Source: an uncultured Sphingopyxis sp. (lineage in GTDB: Bacteria; Pseudomonadota; Alphaproteobacteria; Sphingomonadales; Sphingomonadaceae). From it: a stretch of DNA of 9,782 nucleotides. The DNA lies in the NCBI GenBank assembly GCA_937957805.1, contig CALFXW010000059.1, positions 1-9,782 of the forward strand, given 5' to 3'. Made by a program: the position numbers and the translations under genes. This document shows, piece by piece, positions 1-7,111 of the stretch; the stretch's first letter is position 1, and each line of letters begins with the position of its first letter. The notes beneath the pieces are model-generated. The model saw nothing but the letters and a program-made list of their open reading frames with translations. It searched no databases and was not told the DNA's origin.

Positions 1-831
1 CTTGTTGCGTGACCGCGCTTGGAGCAGGCAGCGCGACAAAATGTCGCAATCCATCTGCCGATCCTTGCCTTCGGAGGTGACGAAAACCTCACAATGTTCT
101 TCAAAATTGAGCAGCCAATATGGCATGGCGAGATTATCGACATCGAACAGCGCGCCCTGTCCCTTGAAGGCGGCAGAATATTCGCCGTGCGGATCAATCA
201 TCACCACATGGCCTTCGGGTGCTTTCTCGATAATCTTGTGGAGGATCAGCGCGGCAGAGGTCGATTTGCCGGTGCCCGTCGAACCGAGCAGCGCGAAATG
301 CTTGCCCAGCATCGGATCCATGTAGAGCGCAGCGCGCGTATCTTTGGTGGGGTAAATGGTGCCGATGTCAATGTGCGGGCGGTCATCGGCAGCATAAATC
401 TGCCGGAGGTCGGCCGAAGTTGCCGCATAGACCAGACTGCCGGGGATGGGATATCGCGTCACCCCGCGCCGGAAATTGCCGATCCGACCGGTGAGCACTT
501 CCTCATCGCCTTCACCCAGAAAATCGGCGGTAGCGATGATGAACTGATGGTCGCGGGGGTGCATTTTCTGGTCGCGTAGACCCGCCACCAGCCAGACATT
601 GCCGACGCGCACCTTGATCTGGCTGCCGACCTGTCCCGCCATCTGCAAAGTTGAATCCTCACTGGCATGTAATTGGCGCAGCGAATCGGCGTGCATGACA
701 ATCTGTGCCATCGAACCTGACACATCCATGACTTCGCCCACCCGCAACCTTTCGGTGCTGGCCGTGCGCGCAGCGGCGAGATCGACGGGGGTTGCGCCAT
801 CGGGCGACGGGGACGGGCCCATGTGGTCCAT
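1..831 (-). CDS. HerA/DUF87-family ATP-binding protein, C-terminus beyond window
   Basis: This is the first 277 residues of a hexameric-type P-loop ATPase of the HerA/FtsK branch; the 3' end lies off the left edge. Residues about 15-130 fit the small beta-barrel (HAS-barrel) domain that precedes the ATPase core in this family. Walker A is GSTGTGKS at residues 183-190, and the family-typical DPHGEY follows at 213-218, after a hydrophobic strand (VVMI). Known HerA proteins are DNA translocases acting with NurA in end resection, but bacterial DUF87 homologues often stand alone and their substrates are mostly unknown. No nuclease partner is visible here. The start at 831 is chosen because AAAGAGG lies 8 bases upstream; an in-frame stop at 871-873 excludes a much longer start, and an ATG at 822 is the only close alternative. 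The gene begins 99 bases after the TIGR02186 gene on the same strand, so it could be the last gene of that unit or separately transcribed. Confidence 0.88.
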   Translation of the reverse strand, partial: MDHMGPSPSPDGATPVDLAAARTASTERLRVGEVMDVSGSMAQIVMHADSLRQLHASEDSTLQMAGQVGSQIKVRVGNVWLVAGLRDQKMHPRDHQFIIATADFLGEGDEEVLTGRIGNFRRGVTRYPIPGSLVYAATSADLRQIYAADDRPHIDIGTIYPTKDTRAALYMDPMLGKHFALLGSTGTGKSTSAALILHKIIEKAPEGHVVMIDPHGEYSAAFKGQGALFDVDNLAMPYWLLNFEEHCEVFVTSEGKDRQMDCDILSRCLLQARSRNK

Positions 832-839
832 GCAGAAAT

Positions 840-846
840 CCTCTTT
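840..846 (-). promoter_or_regulatory. Ribosome binding site of the HerA-like gene
   Basis: Read on the minus strand, this is AAAGAGG, 8 bases before the ATG at 831. It decides between the ATG at 831 and the nearby ATG at 822. Confidence 0.6.
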
Positions 847-930
847 GGCCGCGCTGTTTAGCAGCGGCGTTCAAACTGGACTTAGCTGAACGTGGTTAAG
901 AAATCGCTGCGCAGGTCGTCACCGCTGCTG

Positions 931-1734
931 CTAACGCCGCGCAAACAGGGTGGCTGCAGCCCAGCCCATGCCGACAGACAAAAATACCGCGAACAAACCA
1001 TATAGCAGGCCATGGTTCTGCGCTGCATTGGCAATGAAACGGTCGGTGCCCGTCTTGCGTATATCGATCTGGCGGCTGGCAACAGCAATGACTTCGCCAT
1101 TGCGCACGAGGAAGGTTTCGGCGGTATAGCGCCCCACTGGCACGCGCGCAGGAATGTTGAGCCGTGCCCGATACAGCGACCCTTGGGTGATTTCGACCGC
1201 ATTGGCATCTGCGACATAAAGGCCGAGACGGCGTTTCAAATCGACTAGGCCGCGTTCAAACCGCCCCAGTTGGTCATCACTGGTGAAGCCGGCCGGCGAC
1301 AGCGACAAATTGTCTAGACCGATTTCATAGACCGCCGCCGTACGTTCGTTGAGCATATCGGCAATCGGGCGGGACGATGCGACGGCGTAATATCCGGGCG
1401 CACTGGCGAAACGGATATTGTCGGCATTTACCCAGATGCCACCAATCCGGCGCTTTTCGCGTAATATTATCGGCTCGGTCGGCCCTTGAATGACAACGAC
1501 TATATCCGCTCTGTCATCTGCCAAGCGCCCATCTGGATAGATTATCGCGCCAAAAAGCAGCAATGTTTCGCCCGTAAAACTATATTTTATGTCGATGGTG
1601 CGGCTCGACACATCGGGAACGAGGACGGGGTTACGGGCATCCGCGCGCACCCCTGCCAGCATCAGGAGGGCAAGACACAGCGGGCCGACCCAATGCCGCA
1701 TTGCCTGCCGACCAGTGCCGACAAATTTTGTCAT
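931..1734 (-). CDS. TIGR02186-type membrane protein, putative partner of the TauE/SafE permease
   Basis: This 267-residue protein is recognised as the alphaproteobacterial TIGR02186 (Alph_Pro_TM) family, whose function is unknown. Residues 12-33 form a signal peptide or N-terminal anchor (AMRHWVGPLCLALLMLAGV, ending near ADA). The body at about 35-228 looks like a periplasmic beta-rich domain; it includes the motif NRFA-like NIRFASAPGYYAV near 106-118 and GRYTAETFLVRNGEV near 201-215. A C-terminal hydrophobic helix lies at about 241-263, followed by a short FARR cytoplasmic end. The start at 1734 is supported by a 4-base ATGA overlap with the permease stop; Met12 is a weaker alternative. The topology predicts a periplasmic domain tethered to the inner membrane beside the permease. 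The family often sits next to TauE/SafE genes, so an accessory role in anion export is a reasonable inference without direct proof. Confidence 0.85.
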   Translation of the reverse strand: MTKFVGTGRQAMRHWVGPLCLALLMLAGVRADARNPVLVPDVSSRTIDIKYSFTGETLLLFGAIIYPDGRLADDRADIVVVIQGPTEPIILREKRRIGGIWVNADNIRFASAPGYYAVASSRPIADMLNERTAAVYEIGLDNLSLSPAGFTSDDQLGRFERGLVDLKRRLGLYVADANAVEITQGSLYRARLNIPARVPVGRYTAETFLVRNGEVIAVASRQIDIRKTGTDRFIANAAQNHGLLYGLFAVFLSVGMGWAAATLFARR

Positions 1735-2645
1735 AACGCCTGCACGGTGAATATCTCATCGGGGCGCCATGTCAGCCCCGCCCCCATGCGCAGCGCGACC
1801 AACAATACAATGATGGCTAGGATTAGGCGCAGTCTGGCCGGATTGGCGCGCATCGCGAGCCGTGCGCCAATCTGTGCGCCGATGACGCCGCCGATGAGGA
1901 GGAGGAGGGCGAGCACGATATCGACCGCATGGGTCGTGACCGAATGGATCAGCGTTGTTGCAATGGTGGTCAAGAAAATTTGGAACAGTGACGTGCCGAC
2001 AACCACTTCTGCCCCCATGCCCAATATATAGAGCATAGCGGGCACCATGATGAAGCCCCCCCCGACGCCGAGCAGCATCGTCATCATCCCTGAAATCGCG
2101 CCCAATATCAGTGGCGCGATGGGGGATATGTATAGGCCGGAACGATAGAATCGCCAACGCAGCGGCAGCATCGTCACCAGCGGATGGTGGCGGCGCTTAC
2201 GGGTGACTGGCTGCGCGCCGCTGCGCAAAATATTGAGTGTTGTGAGCGATTCCTTGAGCATCAGGCCGCCGATGGAGCCCAAGAGGAGGAGATAGAGGAG
2301 CGCGATTACCGTATCAATCTGCCCGATGCTTTCCAGCCATCGAAATGCAAAGGCGCCCAAGATGGAGCCGATCAGCCCCCCCGCGACCAAAACCGCACCC
2401 ATGTGGAGATCGACCCCGCCGCGCCGCAAATAGGCCATCATCCCCGATACGCTGGCGCCGGTGACTTGTGTTGCAGCACTCGCGGCCGCAACGGTCGGCG
2501 GTATCCCGGAAAAAATCAGCAGCGGCGTTGTCAAGAAACCGCCGCCGACGCCGAACATGCCCGACAACAGGCCGACCATGGTGCCGAGCGCCAATATCCA
2601 GAGGATATGCACACTCATATTGGCGACGGGCAGATATAATTCCAT
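1731..2645 (-). CDS. Sulfite exporter TauE/SafE family permease
   Basis: This is a polytopic inner-membrane protein of 304 residues. It carries the duplicated TauE/SafE half-repeats: a glycine-rich SGMFGVGGGFLTTP at 28-41 in the first half, and MMTMLLGVGGGFIMVP at 187-202 in the second. About eight hydrophobic spans are visible, with a basic loop between the halves (RKRRHH around 149-154). The family moves sulfite, sulfoacetate or other sulfur-containing anions and some organic acids; the substrate cannot be read from the sequence. The start is placed at 2645 because the protein then begins MELYLPVANM, the usual N-terminus of sphingomonad homologues, with GGA 7 bases upstream. An in-frame ATG at 2678 would add 11 proline-rich residues. 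The gene lies 87 bases after tlpA on the same strand and overlaps the TIGR02186 gene by 4 bases, indicating translational coupling. Confidence 0.9.
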   Translation of the reverse strand: MELYLPVANMSVHILWILALGTMVGLLSGMFGVGGGFLTTPLLIFSGIPPTVAAASAATQVTGASVSGMMAYLRRGGVDLHMGAVLVAGGLIGSILGAFAFRWLESIGQIDTVIALLYLLLLGSIGGLMLKESLTTLNILRSGAQPVTRKRRHHPLVTMLPLRWRFYRSGLYISPIAPLILGAISGMMTMLLGVGGGFIMVPAMLYILGMGAEVVVGTSLFQIFLTTIATTLIHSVTTHAVDIVLALLLLIGGVIGAQIGARLAMRANPARLRLILAIIVLLVALRMGAGLTWRPDEIFTVQAL

Positions 2646-2732
2646 GCCTAAGTCCGGTTCAGGGGATGGAGGCTGCATCCGCCCACCCGCCGCACTTGGT
2701 TAGGGCAGTATGCAATGGGCGACAAGATGGCC

Positions 2733-3317
2733 CTATGTGGCAGGGTTTATGCCTGCTTCGCGCAGCAGAGCTGACGCTTCTGGCCCGTTCCAGTCGAGCG
2801 GGCCGATAACCCGCAATTTTTCGCGCCCATCGGCCCCCACCAATATGGTGGTCGGCAAAGCCTGCCCCAGGGCGATGCCCAGAATATTCTCGCCATCATG
2901 CCAGCCGACAAGGTGGGTCAGATTGCGCTGGCGCAAAAAGGCGGTCGGGACATTGTGATCGCCCAGATCCTGCGACAAGGCGACAACGGTAAATTGGGAC
3001 CCACCCCCGCGCGCCAGATTGTCGAGTGTTGGCAATTCGGCAACGCACGGCGCACACCATGTCGCCCATAGGTTTAGGACGACAGGTTTGCCGCTGAGGC
3101 TGTTGATGCGAACCATATTGCCCGACGCGTCGGTCAGTTCGGCTTCGGGCAGTGCTTGCCCTGCATGACTGCGATCGACGCGATAGGTCGGCACATTGCT
3201 GTTCGGTATCGGCGCGTCTGCGCTGCTTGCTTGCGGGGACTGCGGCTTTTGCTTATCGCACCCGCCCAGGGTCAGCATGGTGAGCGGCAACAACAGCGCC
3301 GCCACCATTTTTAGCAT
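2733..3317 (-). CDS. TlpA-like thiol-disulfide oxidoreductase lipoprotein
   Basis: This 194-residue thioredoxin-fold protein is predicted to face the periplasm. Residues 1-20 are a lipoprotein signal ending in LGGC, with Cys20 as the lipidated residue. Asp21 follows, which in the E. coli Lol rule would keep it in the inner membrane. A Pro/Ser/Ala-rich linker runs to about residue 45. The active site is WATWCAPC with Cys88 and Cys91, and the cis-proline is Pro155 in LPTT. TlpA/ResA-type proteins reduce disulfides, for example in apocytochrome c or cytochrome oxidase assembly; the target here is unknown. The start at 3317 gives a compact lipoprotein signal; Met4 at 3308 would also work, and no strong ribosome site separates them. 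The frame is open further upstream to 3566, but that stretch is antisense to argH and lacks any signal-like sequence. The gene diverges from argH across a gap of about 58 bases. Confidence 0.88.
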   Translation of the reverse strand: MLKMVAALLLPLTMLTLGGCDKQKPQSPQASSADAPIPNSNVPTYRVDRSHAGQALPEAELTDASGNMVRINSLSGKPVVLNLWATWCAPCVAELPTLDNLARGGGSQFTVVALSQDLGDHNVPTAFLRQRNLTHLVGWHDGENILGIALGQALPTTILVGADGREKLRVIGPLDWNGPEASALLREAGINPAT

Positions 3318-3375
3318 ATGGCCCGAAACGAAAGGCGAGGCGGTGGACGATAATCGGCCCAAAGATGTCGGCAAA

Positions 3376-4782
3376 ATGCAATCTCCTGCAACCGATAAGA
3401 TGTGGGGTGGCCGCTTTGGGGAGGGGCCGGCGGCAATCATGCGCGAAATAAACGCCTCCATCCCCTTCGACAAGCGTTTGTGGAAGGAAGATATTGCGGC
3501 GAGCCGCGCGCATGTCGCCATGCTCGGCAAACAGGGAATATTGTCCCGCGATGACGCCGATGTCATCGATGCTGGCTTGGCAAGCGTCTATGCCGAATTT
3601 GAACGAGATGGCGTGCCCGTCGATCTGGCGCGCGAAGATATCCATATGACCGTCGAATCGCGGCTCGCCGAATTGATCGGGCCGGTCGCCGGGCGGCTCC
3701 ACACCGCACGTAGCCGCAATGATCAGGTGGCGACCGATTTCAAACTATGGGTGCGCGCCGCGATGGAGGAGGTGGACGGTGCGCTTGCCGCGCTCATTGC
3801 CACGCTGCTGGATGTGGCGCAGGCGCATGCAGACACGATTATGCCCGGCTTTACCCATTTGCAGGTCGCGCAGCCGGTGACCTTGGGCCACCATATGATG
3901 GCCTATGTCGAGATGTTGTGGCGCGACCGCTCGCGCTTTTCCGATGCGCGCCGACGCCTTAACCAATGTCCGTTGGGCAGCGCGGCGCTCGCGGGCACGG
4001 GTTTTGCTATCGACCGTTTCGACACCGCAGCGGCGCTGGGATTTGATGGCCCCACCCGCAACAGCCTTGATTCGGTGTCGGATCGCGACTTCGCGCTCGA
4101 CTATCTGGCCGCCGCGTCGCAATGCGCGCTCCACCTGTCGCGTCTCGCCGAAGAAGTGATTATTTGGGCCAGTCAGCCCTTTGGCTTTTTGCACCTGCCC
4201 GACAGTTTTTCGACCGGCAGTTCGATTATGCCGCAAAAACGCAATCCGGATGCCGCCGAATTGGTGCGCGGCCATTGCGGGCGGATTATCGGTGCCTTTA
4301 CCGCGCTGATGGTGACGATGAAGGGGCTGCCGCTCGCCTATTCAAAGGATATGCAGGACGACAAGCCGCCTGTTTTTGAAGCGCATGACCTGCTCGGCCT
4401 GTGTCTTTGCGCGATGACCGGCATGTTGGCGCAATCGCGTTTTGATGCCGCACGGATGCAGGCGGCGGCCAGCAGCGGCTTTTCAACTGCCACCGACCTT
4501 GCCGACTGGTTGGTGCGCGCCAAAAATATTCCCTTTCGCGAAGCGCATCACATTGTCGGCGCGATGGTCAAGGCCGCCGAAGGGATGAACTGCACACTCA
4601 ACCAATTGCCGATCGCCGCCGCCGTTGCTATCGACAGTCGCATTGACGCGGCGACGCTGGCGGCGCTCAGTGTGGAGGCATCCGTGGCGAGCCGCACCAG
4701 CTATGGCGGCACCGCGCCCGACAATATCCGGCAGCAGATTGCTGAGCGGCGCGCGTTATTGGTGAAGGAGGATGGGGTATGA
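3376..4782 (+). CDS. argH: Argininosuccinate lyase
   Basis: This cytosolic enzyme splits argininosuccinate into arginine and fumarate, the last step of arginine synthesis. The translation has 468 residues, close to the usual 460, and belongs to the fumarase/aspartase superfamily. Visible landmarks are HTARSRND at 109-116, the catalytic-histidine region FTHLQ with His161, and the superfamily signature GSSIMPQKRNP at 281-291, which carries the catalytic serine in a mobile loop. The C-terminal SVASRTSYGGTAPDNI is also typical of ArgH. The start is uncertain: ATG 3376 is chosen, but ATG 3400 begins at the strongly conserved MWGGRFG, and GTG 3343 has an AAAGG 7 bases upstream. It is the first gene of the plus-strand unit, and its stop overlaps the lptM start. 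Any promoter must lie within or very near the 5' end of the divergent tlpA gene. Confidence 0.96.
   Translation: MQSPATDKMWGGRFGEGPAAIMREINASIPFDKRLWKEDIAASRAHVAMLGKQGILSRDDADVIDAGLASVYAEFERDGVPVDLAREDIHMTVESRLAELIGPVAGRLHTARSRNDQVATDFKLWVRAAMEEVDGALAALIATLLDVAQAHADTIMPGFTHLQVAQPVTLGHHMMAYVEMLWRDRSRFSDARRRLNQCPLGSAALAGTGFAIDRFDTAAALGFDGPTRNSLDSVSDRDFALDYLAAASQCALHLSRLAEEVIIWASQPFGFLHLPDSFSTGSSIMPQKRNPDAAELVRGHCGRIIGAFTALMVTMKGLPLAYSKDMQDDKPPVFEAHDLLGLCLCAMTGMLAQSRFDAARMQAAASSGFSTATDLADWLVRAKNIPFREAHHIVGAMVKAAEGMNCTLNQLPIAAAVAIDSRIDAATLAALSVEASVASRTSYGGTAPDNIRQQIAERRALLVKEDGV
4765..4771 (+). promoter_or_regulatory. Strong ribosome binding site for lptM inside the argH end
   Basis: AAGGAGG lies 7 bases before the lptM ATG at 4779, inside the last codons of argH. 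It is the best Shine-Dalgarno match in the window. It suggests efficient independent or coupled initiation of the small lipoprotein and fixes its start. Confidence 0.8.
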
Positions 4783-5024
4783 AGGCGCGATGGCATCTTG
4801 CCGCCCTGATGGGCGCAGCAGCGCTTTCAGCATGTGGGCAGCGCGGCGACCTAGTCCGAAAACCTGCCGAACCGGGCCCTGCGGTGGCGACGGGGGAGAA
4901 TAGCGCCGCCAATTTTGCGCAATTGACCACGCCTGGCACTCAGGCGCGGCCGCAGCGTAGCGATGAGGTTTTGTTGCGTTCAGAGGAACGGCGTTCGGAT
5001 CAATTTGACCTGCCGCCAGAATAA
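4779..5024 (+). CDS. lptM: LPS translocon maturation chaperone LptM (YifL-type lipoprotein)
   Basis: This small lipoprotein has 81 residues. The signal peptide has a basic start (MKAR), a hydrophobic core and the lipobox LSAC, with Cys19 lipidated. Gly20 at the +2 position fits outer-membrane delivery. CGQRGDL directly after the lipobox is the hallmark of the family (PF13627-like). In E. coli, LptM/YifL helps the LPS translocon LptD-LptE reach its correctly disulfide-bonded form. The rest, about residues 30-81, is polar and apparently disordered. It overlaps argH by 4 bases (ATGA) and precedes lysA by 27 bases, the common arrangement for this family beside lysine or diaminopimelate genes. The call rests on the lipobox motif and gene order, both clear. 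Confidence 0.9.
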   Translation: MKARWHLAALMGAAALSACGQRGDLVRKPAEPGPAVATGENSAANFAQLTTPGTQARPQRSDEVLLRSEERRSDQFDLPPE

Positions 5025-5051
5025 TCGACGCAGATTAGTTCGAGTAGAAAA

Positions 5052-6314
5052 TTGGATCATTTCAACCTGCGAAACGGCGAAATCTTCGCTGAAGATGTGC
5101 CGCTGGCCGCGATTGCCGCTGCTGTGGGCACCCCATGTTATATTTATTCGCGCGCGACATTGGTGCGCCATGCGCAGGTGTTTGCCGATGCCTTGGCCCC
5201 TTGTGGCCGCGTCAAATGCGCCTTTGCGATAAAGGCCAATCCCAATTTGGCGGTGCTGAACGTCCTCGCCGCCAATGGTTATGGCGCGGACGTCGTTTCC
5301 GAAGGGGAAATGGTGCGCGCATTGGCGGCGGGGATGGCCCCTAAAGACATTCTTTTTTCAGGCGTGGGCAAGACTGCGGGCGAAATGCGCGCTGCGCTGC
5401 ATGCGGGGATCGGCCAGTTCAACATCGAATCCGAGGAAGAAGGGGTGGAATTGTCGGCCATTGCCGCCGCGCTGGGGCAGCGGGCGGCGGTCAGCCTGCG
5501 CGTCAATCCGGATGTCGATGCGGGGACCCACGCCAAAATTTCGACCGGCAAGGCGGAAAATAAGTTCGGCGTGGCGATCAGCGATGCGCCCGCAATTTTT
5601 GCGCGACTGGCGCGTTTGCCGGGGCTGGATCTGCGCGGCGTTGCGGTGCATATCGGCTCGCAATTACTGTCGCTCGACCCATTGGATGCGGCGTTTGTTC
5701 GGCTTGGTCGGCTGCTGGCGGACTTGCGCGCAGCGGGCCATATAGTCACCCATGTTGATTTGGGCGGGGGGCTTGGCGTCAGATATCGCGATGCCGATTT
5801 GCCGCACGGGCCGGCCGAATATGGCGCGATGGTGGCCCGCGTAACGCAGGGCTGGGATGTTACCTTGCAGTTTGAACCGGGCCGGGTGATTGCCGCCAAT
5901 GCAGGCGTCCTCCTCACCCAGGTCATTCGGGTGAAGCCCGGCATGACCCATCCCTTTGTCATTGTTGATGCGGCGATGAATGATTTGGCGCGCCCGGCAC
6001 TGTACGATGCATGGCATGATTTTGAAGCGGTGCGGCCAACGGGGCAGCGGATGACCGCCAATATCGTCGGTCCGGTATGCGAAACGGGGGACACATTTGC
6101 GACAGCGCGCGATGTGGATGCCGTGGCGGCGGGTGACCTTGCCATTTTCCGTTCCGCAGGGGCCTATGGTGCGACAATGGCCAGCTTTTACAATAGCCGC
6201 CCGATGGTGGCAGAGGTGATGGTGTCGGGCAGCGAATGGGCGGTGGTGGCAGACCGCATCCCTGCATCGGCGACGCTGGCAGCAGAACGCGTGCCCGTGT
6301 TCCTCAAAGGCTGA
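5052..6314 (+). CDS. lysA: Diaminopimelate decarboxylase
   Basis: This PLP-dependent enzyme of 420 residues decarboxylates meso-diaminopimelate to lysine in the cytosol. It has the alanine-racemase-like barrel followed by a beta domain. Lys61 in FAIKANPN is the PLP-binding lysine, HIGSQ at 200-204 and GGGLG at 238-242 contact the cofactor phosphate region, and EPGR is at 275-278. Cys343 in VCETGD is the active-site cysteine contributed across the dimer. The start codon is TTG at 5052: the protein then begins MDHF like many homologues, no ATG or GTG lies between it and the in-frame lptM stop at 5022-5024, and a GAG sits 7 bases upstream. The length agrees with the family. It lies between lptM and the siroheme gene in the same unit, with only 5 bases to the next start. 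Confidence 0.96.
   Translation: MDHFNLRNGEIFAEDVPLAAIAAAVGTPCYIYSRATLVRHAQVFADALAPCGRVKCAFAIKANPNLAVLNVLAANGYGADVVSEGEMVRALAAGMAPKDILFSGVGKTAGEMRAALHAGIGQFNIESEEEGVELSAIAAALGQRAAVSLRVNPDVDAGTHAKISTGKAENKFGVAISDAPAIFARLARLPGLDLRGVAVHIGSQLLSLDPLDAAFVRLGRLLADLRAAGHIVTHVDLGGGLGVRYRDADLPHGPAEYGAMVARVTQGWDVTLQFEPGRVIAANAGVLLTQVIRVKPGMTHPFVIVDAAMNDLARPALYDAWHDFEAVRPTGQRMTANIVGPVCETGDTFATARDVDAVAAGDLAIFRSAGAYGATMASFYNSRPMVAEVMVSGSEWAVVADRIPASATLAAERVPVFLKG
6306..6310 (+). promoter_or_regulatory. Ribosome binding site of the CysG-type gene
   Basis: AAAGG lies at the end of lysA, 9 bases before the ATG at 6320. It supports that start over in-frame codons further upstream within lysA. Confidence 0.5.
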
Positions 6315-6319
6315 GGGCG

Positions 6320-7111
6320 ATGCGCGACCTGCCCATTTTTGTGCAGCTGACGGGTAAGAAAATCATACTCATCGGTGACGGCGATGTGGCGGATGCGCGA
6401 CGGCGCCTGATCGAGCGGGCAGGGGCCGTGGTGGTGGCGGAGCTTTCGCCCGATGTGCGGCTGGGCTTTGTCGCCATCGCTGATCCGGTGGCGGCAGCAG
6501 CAGCGGCCGAACGGCTGCGCGCGGCGGGGCTGCTGGTCAATGTCGCGGATCAGCCGGGCCTGTGCGATTTTACGCTGGGCGCGTTGGTCGAACGCGGGCC
6601 GGTCACCATTGCGATTGGAACCGGCGGGGCATCGGCCGGTTTGGCAGCGGCGCTGCGCCAGCGGATCGAACAGTTGATCCCCGAACGGGTGGGGGCGATT
6701 GCAACCCTGCTCGGCGGAGCAAAAGCGGCGCTGCGCCATGCCTTTCCCGATGGCGCGGCGCGGCGGCGCGCGGTGGCGGCGCTGGTCGCCGAGGGCGCGG
6801 CGCTCGACCCGATGGGGGATGGGGCGGTCCCAACTGAAATAGCCCAATGCATAGCCGATTTGCCCCCCGACGCGGAGGCGCAAGTCATTGGAATATTAGA
6901 GGAAATTATTTTGACCTCTGATGACCCCGATGCACTTACCCTGCGCGCGGCAAGATTATTGGCAGGGGCGGATGTTTTGTGGCACCAAGCTGGGGTGAGC
7001 GAGCCTGTTTTGCACCGCGCGCGTGCCGACGCGCCCCGCCGCCTGTCGGAGGCGCGGCCCCCCGTGCCGGAAACCGGCGTCCACATCTGGCTGCGGCGAT
7101 CCCTCGCATGA
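6320..7111 (+). CDS. Siroheme synthase CysG-N type: precorrin-2 dehydrogenase / sirohydrochlorin ferrochelatase
   Basis: This 263-residue protein matches the N-terminal (CysG-B/Met8-like) half of siroheme synthase. That half oxidises precorrin-2 with NAD and inserts iron to make siroheme, the cofactor of sulfite and nitrite reductases. The N-terminus LPIFVQLTGKKIILIGDGDVA is a Rossmann strand-turn-helix, with the nucleotide-binding GDGDVADA at 19-26. Asp77 in NVADQ lies where the family's catalytic aspartate is expected (inference). GTGGASAGLAAALRQRIE at 100-117 is the conserved GGTSP-LAR-like segment. Full CysG is about 457 residues and ends in a uroporphyrinogen methyltransferase domain. 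Here residues about 200-240 (DDPDALTLRAARLLAGADVL and on) resemble only the first part of that domain, so the protein appears to carry a stump of it. The gene overlaps the next start by ATGA and follows lysA by 5 bases. Confidence 0.87.
   Translation: MRDLPIFVQLTGKKIILIGDGDVADARRRLIERAGAVVVAELSPDVRLGFVAIADPVAAAAAAERLRAAGLLVNVADQPGLCDFTLGALVERGPVTIAIGTGGASAGLAAALRQRIEQLIPERVGAIATLLGGAKAALRHAFPDGAARRRAVAALVAEGAALDPMGDGAVPTEIAQCIADLPPDAEAQVIGILEEIILTSDDPDALTLRAARLLAGADVLWHQAGVSEPVLHRARADAPRRLSEARPPVPETGVHIWLRRSLA

Noticed and set aside
599..889. A 96-codon plus-strand frame opposite the start of the HerA-like gene.
   Set aside because: It is antisense to a gene with clear Walker motifs and a good ribosome site, and it shows no domain of its own.
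2665..2681. A small inverted repeat, GGATG and CATCC, between tlpA and the permease gene.
   Set aside because: The arms are 5 bases with a 7-base loop and no T-tract; it also overlaps the alternative longer start of the permease, so it is likely chance.
3196..3375. An upstream extension of argH by up to 60 codons.
   Set aside because: It runs antisense through the TlpA signal peptide and linker and precedes the conserved ArgH N-terminus; only the GTG at 3343 within it has any ribosome-site support.
5279..6145. A 288-codon open frame on the minus strand opposite lysA.
   Set aside because: LysA has all its expected motifs on the plus strand; the antisense product is Ser/Pro/Arg-rich and looks non-coding.
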